Assembly (NCBI GenBank): GCA_004151065.3
Contig: NWUY0300040714.1
Span: 1-13,275, forward strand
Source: Larix sibirica
Taxonomy: Eukaryota; Streptophyta; Pinopsida; Pinales; Pinaceae
Direction of reading: 5' to 3'
Length of the DNA stretch: 13,275 nt
The notes under the pieces are model-generated. The model saw only the letters and a program-made list of their open reading frames with translations, made no database searches and had not been told where the DNA came from. Positions 8,081 through 13,275 of this stretch are shown here, in pieces. Within the stretch, counting starts at the first letter, position 1. Each line of letters opens with the position of its first letter. Position numbers and translations under genes: made by a program.

Positions 8081-9961
8081 TCATACCCCCCCACCTCTTT
8101 GCTCCAACGTGTATGAAGAACCACCATAAAAATGGAACCCCCACCTAGAGTCATTATAAATGGAATTGAGAAAATCATTACTAATAGTGCCTACTAGGGG
8201 AATGAAAAGATTGGAAAGTATAGTGGCCACAAATCCTTTCATTCCCCCTCGTCGAGACTTTTTCTTTGTAGAAAAAACTACAACTAGAGTAGGAAACACC
8301 TCGGGTTCCATTGACAAATTGATAAGAGCACAATCAAAGTCAATTGGAGACTTACCTAAAGTATTTTAATTTTGTTCAATTGGCTTCGCATGTATGGGGA
8401 TAATCTGATGAGCACCATGAGGAGTAGTCGTAGACTCTGATACATGGTGCATAATATCATTCTCCAACCATGAATTGTTCACATGTTCATATGGTACCAC
8501 CACATGGTTTTGAATTAGGGAAATAATGACAAAATTATCTATACCATTTTCCAAAGCTAGGGAAGGACCGAAATTCCCTCCCTCCTGAGCTGGGAGATTG
8601 TTCTTGGTTGAGAAAACACCTCTTTGTTATTCGTTAAGCCAGATGGGGGAATGTATTTCCTTTCCCAAACCTTTTTATGAAAAGGTAGAGGGCAATCTAC
8701 ATCTAAATGTCCATGGACATGACACCATGAACACCTAAAAATAATGTTTTGGTAGTCAACATTCTACACATGCATGAAACCACCTTCCTTAATCACTATA
8801 GACTCCCAGAGACTACCCCCCGTGTTGATATTCACAAGTACTCAAACTATAGAATGTGAGTAGTTGGCTAAAAAATAATTACCCACCCTTATGGTTTTCC
8901 CAAGTAAATTCCCTAAATCAGATATAAAGGATACCTTCCAAAACTTAAGAGGAAGACCCGGGAACTTGACCCGTCTATGAACATCTTGATACCTGTCAAA
9001 CCCAAGGTTGAGTATAGGGTGACAAGGATTTAGAGAAAGATAATCCCAGCCCCAAAACCAAGCCCTTAACAAAACTGTCTCAGTGTCTTTTTCAAATTGA
9101 AACTAAAATCTTAACTAGCCTTTGGAGAGTAGATTATATGTCGTTCCATATCCCAAGATAGGGCTCTAGACCCACTGCACCCAAGCATTAATATTCTACA
9201 CTGAAAACTGGCACCCAAATAAATGATTGACAAGAGTTTTCCCAAAAAAACTCTAGGATCTATGCATCCCTAATATCCTCACCCACACAGATCTTCACAT
9301 GCTCATCCCACTATTTAATAACCCTAGGAAAACTTCATCTCATATCATCTCCTCTATACAAATCCCCCTTCACAACTACACCAATACCACAAAAAAGACA
9401 TCCCATATCTAACCCTTTTCCAATAAAACCTCCACCTTGGAAAATAGTTGAAGCACCACGATAACCCTTAAAAACACCCAATGATTCCAAAGTATGGTAT
9501 TCTCTCTGTCATGTTACGACAAAAGGATATGTATGCCCAATATCCATGGAAGATGGAGAGTTATTCCTAGTTTCAAATCCATCCTCCTTTATGGGTGTTG
9601 GTACATCTAGATGATGAGGGCTTGCAACCAAATCAAGCACTTACAAACCTTTCCCAACCCCTGGAATGTTTGAATCCTTTAGTTTACTTGTCGGAGAGTC
9701 TAGAAGAAATGGAGGGCCTGCCTTGAATAGAACGCCCAATGAAAATATTGGGAGATTACACCCCACCTGAAAAAATTGAGAATAATGATCTGGATGGGAT
9801 GTTAAATCTTCCACCCTACACCTAGCTACTGAGTACTCAAAAATATCAAAACACTTGATCGGTTTGGGGCTATAGTGGCCGTATTTCTTTAGTGAAGATA
9901 ATTTTTTATTACCAATCACAATGTTTTTTACATGTGGGTATGAGAAATATCTCACTTTCAC
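8081..9961 (-). pseudogene. LINE (L1-like) ORF1 relic with DUF4283 and CCHC knuckle
   Basis: The minus strand carries one degraded ORF1. From 9961 down to about 9100 one frame is open apart from scattered stops (first 9641-9643, a CAA-like TAA), giving a long N-terminal part. Near 9100 the frame shifts, and from 9099 to about 8770 the sequence reads like the plant DUF4283 domain: FEKDTETVLLRAWFWGWDYL, then RRVKFPGLPLKFW and LGNLLGKTIRVGNYF. A TGA at 8842-8844 and a TAG between there and 8770 interrupt it. A perfect CCHC knuckle follows at 8733-8692. A second frameshift near 8608 leads into the C-terminal part, with a TAA at 8366-8368 and the final stop at 8081-8083. ORF1 proteins of plant L1 elements bind RNA and chaperone retrotransposition. 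Domain order and strand are clear; the element is dead. Confidence 0.77.
8692..8733 (-). other. CCHC zinc knuckle of LINE ORF1
   Basis: The minus strand encodes CSWCHVHGHLDVDC, an exact C-x2-C-x4-H-x4-C, preceded by YQNIIFR and followed by PLPFHKKVW. In plant L1 ORF1 proteins such a knuckle follows DUF4283 after a short linker containing a Y-x-N-I-x-F-R-C-like sequence, as seen here. It is in the same frame as the DUF4283 segment at 9072-8842, which supports one protein. Confidence 0.8.
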
Positions 9962-10115
9962 TTATGGGCAAGGAGCTAGAGAATGAAGAAGGAACTGGTA
10001 AGGGTACTAACAAAGATTTGAGATTTGAAGAGAAGATATTAGGTGAACAAGATACATGTTATCATGTGGTATTATTGAATATCATGGAAGAAATTATATT
10101 CACACCATAACCATA
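9962..10115 (-). other. Junction between LINE 5' end and Copia relic
   Basis: This AT-rich segment lies between the apparent N-terminus of the LINE ORF1 and the last recognisable Copia integrase-side sequence. It may hold the LINE 5' leader. A plus-strand frame across it (72 codons from 9892) shows no family features, and I regard it as an accidental frame opposite the LINE. No target-site duplication could be recognised, so the exact junction is unresolved. Confidence 0.2.
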
Positions 10116-11690
10116 ACTTTCAGCTTGACTCCTAAATTTCTGATTTATCCTAGGCTATTGAGATGTTCTGGATGACCTCCCCTACTCTCCTCCACTGGTA
10201 TGATTGTGATTCAAATTATGGGTTTCTTCAATGCAACTGTATGATCTATTAGAGTTGAACTAAACTTTGGTTTCTCCAATGGAATTGGATCTTATGTTGT
10301 GGGATCCTAGATTGACAATGTGTAAAGTCTTCTTTGTTCAACATCACTATCATCTATGTTGAAAAAATATGGCTGGTCCCGAGACTACTTATTCTCTACC
10401 AGTGATGGAAATTGATTCTTTACAACTCTTTGCAACACCACTCTTTTGTCAATTTTCTCCTTTTGTTGTTTAATTTCTCCATATGTATGCTCTCTAAAGG
10501 CTAAAATAGGTTACAAATTGACCAAGTAACATTGAATAGTAATTTCTTCAACCCAAAATCCTCTACTCAATTTTGCATTAGATATCATGCACCTTTACTT
10601 CTCCATTTGGGTCTAGCTCTTTCTCTCCCTTGCTCTATTTTTCCATAGAAAATATGTTTTATAATCCCATCCAATTGATATAATGCATCAAACCCTTTTT
10701 ATTGTTTTTTCTCTCCACTGTGGCAACAAATTCTCAAAGGAGTCAAAGATATCGTTTTTCTTATTCATATATCTTATTCATAAACATAACCTAAGTCTTT
10801 CTACTAAATCACCTATAAAAGTAGCAAAGAATTGGGCACCATCAATAGGGTCCGCATCCATAGGCTCATATATCTATGGACTCACTAAATGCCTATAATC
10901 TCTCATGATCTATGATAACTTAATGAAAACTTAACCATTGCATGCTTATCCAACACACATGATTCATAAAAATTAAAGCAATGAAGGTTAAAATCCATCC
11001 CTTTGATAATTCCTTTGGAGTGCATGTTCTATAGGCTTTGCTCCTTCAAATGGGTCATGTTCATATGTCAAAGCATGAATCATTCAAATGCTTACTTGGG
11101 GGCTTGACTCTTCTTAGTTGCAATAGAGTTACTATTAACCTAAACATGAGTAGTAACATTCAATGTATATAAAGTACCAACCATGATGCCCTTAGCCAAT
11201 AGAAATGCAACTCTCATATCCTTGCACATATTCCTTGTGAAAACCACATCGATCCCTAGATGCTTCCTTGGTGGTTTGAATTTTTTGAATGGTTAGCACC
11301 ATTACTATTAACCGTAACATAAGTAATAACATTCAATTTGTAAAGAGTGCTAACCGTGATGCCTTTAGAAAACACCAATGCCTCTCCCACAAACTTGCAC
11401 ATATTCCTTGTGAAAATCACATCAACCCTTGCAATTAGTAAATTTGTTTATTGAAAGAAGATTCATCTTCATCCCAAGTACATGTCGAAAAATAACTTGT
11501 TCTTCGATGTTTATACCTTATTAGAATGGATCCTTTACCTACTGATTATATTCTGTATTATATACTAAGATCTTCCCCTATCTAATTCTTTACCGGAATC
11601 GAACAACTCCTTATGTGGAGTTATATGAAATGATGCTATAGATTCTATAAGCCATGCTTTATTATATATTTGAGTAAATACATAAAAACG
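10116..11690 (-). pseudogene. Ty1/Copia pol relic: protease and integrase
   Basis: Read on the minus strand, the order is that of a Copia polyprotein. Protease: WLIESIASFHITPHKELF from 11654, the usual W-x-x-D-S-G-A-S-x-H-M segment with catalytic Asp replaced by Glu and Gly by Ile. Next come LGMKMNLLSINKFTN in a shifted frame (about 11490-11440), and VDVIFTRNMCK (11426-11394) with a STLYKLNV stretch. The GAG-pre-integrase/zinc-binding end is seen as FYESCVLDKHAMVKF near 10970-10925. Integrase core relics lie about 10840-10690. RCMISNAKLS with FWVEE follows at 10594 leftwards, matching the usual RCML-SNA-L..FWAEA segment. Frames change between these blocks and many stops intervene. After about 10116 nothing matches; reverse transcriptase and RNase H are missing. 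The protein once cut Gag-Pol and inserted cDNA; it is inactive here. Confidence 0.72.
11088..11430 (-). repeat. Tandem duplication of 172 bp within the Copia relic
   Basis: Bases 11088-11259 and 11260-11430 are two direct copies with period 172-173. Landmarks recur in order: ATGCTTACTTGG / ATGCTTCCTTGG, TACTATTAACC / TTACTATTAACC, TAACATTCAAT, and a 30-base block starting CTTGCACATATTCCTTGTG (11221 and 11394) with one mismatch. Each copy encodes FTRNMCK and an L-Y-x-LNV stretch on the minus strand, which occurs once in normal Copia proteins. Outside the 30-base block the copies are clearly more diverged. Confidence 0.8.
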
Positions 11691-12156
11691 GTAAAATACA
11701 TATCCATTTTTTCCTCATCCTCCTTGCTAGTAAAGACTAGCATAACGACATGATTAAATTCTTATTTTCTTTACATAGGGGAAACATTCTTTATATGCCT
11801 CTTTAGTTTTATTTCTATCACACTACTTCAAGTTTCCTCTTCCTACTCATTAATCTACCCTCCAGCTTAAACTACCATGAAATCCACTCTTTCATTTCTC
11901 TAGCATGGCCTGTTGTAAATATCATCTTTAAATGTAAATAAAATCCTGGTCAGAGTCTCCTTATCTTCCCATCCAATCATAGTCCCACGACATTCTCAAT
12001 CTTGTGATTATCCCTATAGGCTCCATTGATTACTAAGCCAAATTCTCCCATGAGTGGCGTAACGAAGGAGAAGGAAAGGGAAATTTAAAAGGATTCGAGG
12101 CAGCTGAGAAAAGGGAGGATTATGGGTCCAACTTATCAACGATAAGGGATGGGCCG
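11691..12156 (-). pseudogene. Copia gag relic and leader
   Basis: Between the primer-binding site at 12157 and the protease at 11654, the minus strand should carry the Copia leader and gag. Near 11760-11707 it reads VMLVFTSKEDEEK, like the acidic linker that precedes the protease in Copia proteins. Just before it, around 11830-11780, IKNVSP or KECFPYVKK follows a lone Cys, which may be the remains of a knuckle of the type H-I-K-x-x-C-P, but the four zinc ligands are not all present. The rest is too decayed to read. The region has several accidental small frames on the minus strand (12014-12235, 12120-12311) that I do not regard as genes. Confidence 0.38.
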
Positions 12157-12168
12157 ACTCTGAAGCCA
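12157..12168 (-). other. Degenerate tRNA-Met primer-binding site of the Copia relic
   Basis: The minus strand reads TGGCTTCAGAGT, which agrees with TGGTATCAGAGC at 9 of 12 positions. It lies just upstream, in minus orientation, of the gag and protease relics. That position and orientation, not the sequence alone, make it credible. It implies that the LTR lies immediately to the right, beginning near 12174 on the plus strand. Confidence 0.42.
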
Positions 12169-12600
12169 TAGGTTGGCAATGGTAAACAGCTCCTATATTC
12201 GATTTTTCCTTCACCGCACATAGATCTTGTACCATGAACTTTTGGTAGATTTGAGAGCATAAGAATTAGTGGATTGTAACATGGACTTTCAATGATTTTG
12301 ATAGAATTCATAGCATACGAATTAGTGGAGTGTTGTGAATGTTTATGTAATCAAATCTCTTATCTTATCATATGTTGTTGGTGCTTTGAAGAAGAGGCGG
12401 TCATACGCTCTTGGCATTGACTGACGACCCCATTATGGGTGTAGCCCATACCAATTTATTCCTAACTTGAATTTTGGTGCCCAAAGTAGACTAAAATGAA
12501 TATATTTGAGCACCTATGAGGGAGGGAGAAGAGGGAGTAAAAATTGCAATTTAATAATAAAAATCGGGATTTCTTAAAAATCGTATGATTGGATTCCAAC
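12169..12600 (-). repeat. Candidate Copia 5' LTR (minus strand)
   Basis: This stretch lies on the outer side of the degenerate primer-binding site, where the LTR is expected. It has no coding signal. It includes a small tandem duplication (12240-12333) and a short hairpin with 6-bp arms TATGGG and CCCATA (12434-12450). The outer terminus and a target-site duplication are not visible, and no second LTR copy is in the window to compare. Confidence 0.27.
12240..12333. repeat. 38-bp direct repeat with 56-bp period
   Basis: Bases 12240-12277 and 12296-12333 agree at about 32 of 38 positions. Shared blocks include AGCATA and GAATTAGTGGA. Two copies only. This looks like a local tandem duplication within the presumed LTR. 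The period equals that of the large array, but the unit sequence is unrelated. Confidence 0.72.
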
Positions 12601-13275
12601 AAAAATTCTTTAAAAAAAAGTGCAAATTGTCTAATATCTAGCTTACTTTACTTTTTCACTATTTTTCCAACCAAAATTCAACTGAAATTGTTAAAATTGT
12701 GGTCTTAATTTATTGGAATTGTATAAGTGAGGTGTCCCAAAGTTATACGGACACTAGATACATTTCAAAATTACAATTTGAACAAAAATTGCATCATCAA
12801 ATTCTAACAAAAATCGTCAAAAAGAAAACAAATCATGATGCAATATTGTATGAAGTAGTGTTGGGTCCACGTGTAGACTTTGAGGGGCTTGGTGGTGGAC
12901 GTTGACATGCAATTAGGCAGTTAAACACTTACTATTGGATTATAATATTATTTTCTTGTATACAAAGTGGAGTAAATACTTATGATAACAAAGATTATCT
13001 GGATGAGACAAGTAAAGATAGGATTATGACATGAGTATGGGCGAGTGGAAAAAATAGATTACAACCAATGTTTCAAATAACCTATGTTTCAAAACATAGG
13101 GGAGGGATGTCAATGGTGGTGTACCTATTTTACCCATTTTGTGTAACTTAATTCTCCATGTTCTCGATCTCTTTTTTCCTCCCAATCTTTATCACATATA
13201 CTTTGGCGTGTTCTAACCATAACCATATTGGACTTCAGGTATGATGAATCCAAAATGATGCCATGTCAGCCACAA
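12601..13275. other. Unassigned AT-rich DNA with one hairpin
   Basis: No coding region, RNA gene or known element is recognisable. Three loosely similar A-rich motifs of the form TTC-AAC-AAAAATT occur near 12593, 12665 and 12800. A perfect 9-bp inverted repeat with a two-base loop, CCTATGTTT and AAACATAGG, lies at 13081-13100. A 68-codon frame at 12699-12905 starts with GTG and shows no protein features, so I treat it as chance. Confidence 0.35.

Noticed and set aside
8160-8369. 69-codon plus-strand open frame
   Set aside because: It lies opposite the C-terminal part of the LINE ORF1 on the minus strand and has no protein features.
10683-10898. 71-codon plus-strand open frame
   Set aside because: It is antisense to the Copia integrase relic; no start context or domain.
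12014-12311. Two overlapping minus-strand small frames
   Set aside because: They lie across the Copia primer-binding site and leader; no recognisable protein features.
12699-12905. 68-codon plus-strand frame starting with GTG
   Set aside because: Low-complexity AT-rich composition, non-ATG start and no motif; likely chance.
1-13275. tRNA, rRNA or host protein-coding genes
   Set aside because: No cloverleaf box motifs, rRNA-like stretches or exon-like conserved proteins were seen on either strand.

Overview
The window reads as nuclear DNA from a land plant with a large, repeat-rich genome. A gymnosperm or similar genome is possible but cannot be proved from sequence alone. It is AT-rich and CpG-poor (only four CpGs in the first 600 bases), and I see no intact host gene. 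Everything recognisable is a decayed transposable element or tandem repeat. Recognition rests on zinc-knuckle, DUF4283, retropepsin, integrase and primer-binding-site signatures that survive among stops and frameshifts.

Layout. (1) Bases 1-3021 are a degraded plus-strand LTR retroelement: an initiator-tRNA-Met primer-binding site at 845, a gag-like reading frame from 873 with at least three zinc-knuckle-like motifs, and a G-rich polypurine-tract-like run just before 3022. I found no reverse transcriptase or integrase, so it is either internally deleted or non-autonomous. (2) From about 3104, and continuously from about 3466 to 7371, lies a degenerate tandem array of roughly 70 copies of a ~56-bp unit. 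Each unit carries a dyad with consensus AAGGGTCAATTGACCCTT. This array is the most unusual object in the window. (3) Bases 7441-7683 hold a short plus-strand coiled-coil gag-like relic. (4) Bases ~7690-9961 hold a minus-strand LINE (plant L1-like) relic: ORF1 with DUF4283 and a perfect CCHC knuckle, perhaps followed by the first codons of ORF2. (5) Bases ~10116-12168 hold a minus-strand Ty1/Copia relic (primer-binding site, gag, protease, GAG-pre-integrase, integrase) with an internal 172-bp duplication; its RT/RNase H half is absent. (6) Bases 12169-13275 contain a probable Copia LTR portion with a 56-bp-period duplication, then unassigned AT-rich DNA.

The parts do not form a pathway; they are nested or abutting dead elements. 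The main biological question is the origin of the dyad-bearing array, whose left edge lies about 80 bp beyond the presumed PPT/LTR boundary of the first element. That position fits a tandem repeat born in the 3' region of an LTR retrotransposon and amplified towards a satellite.
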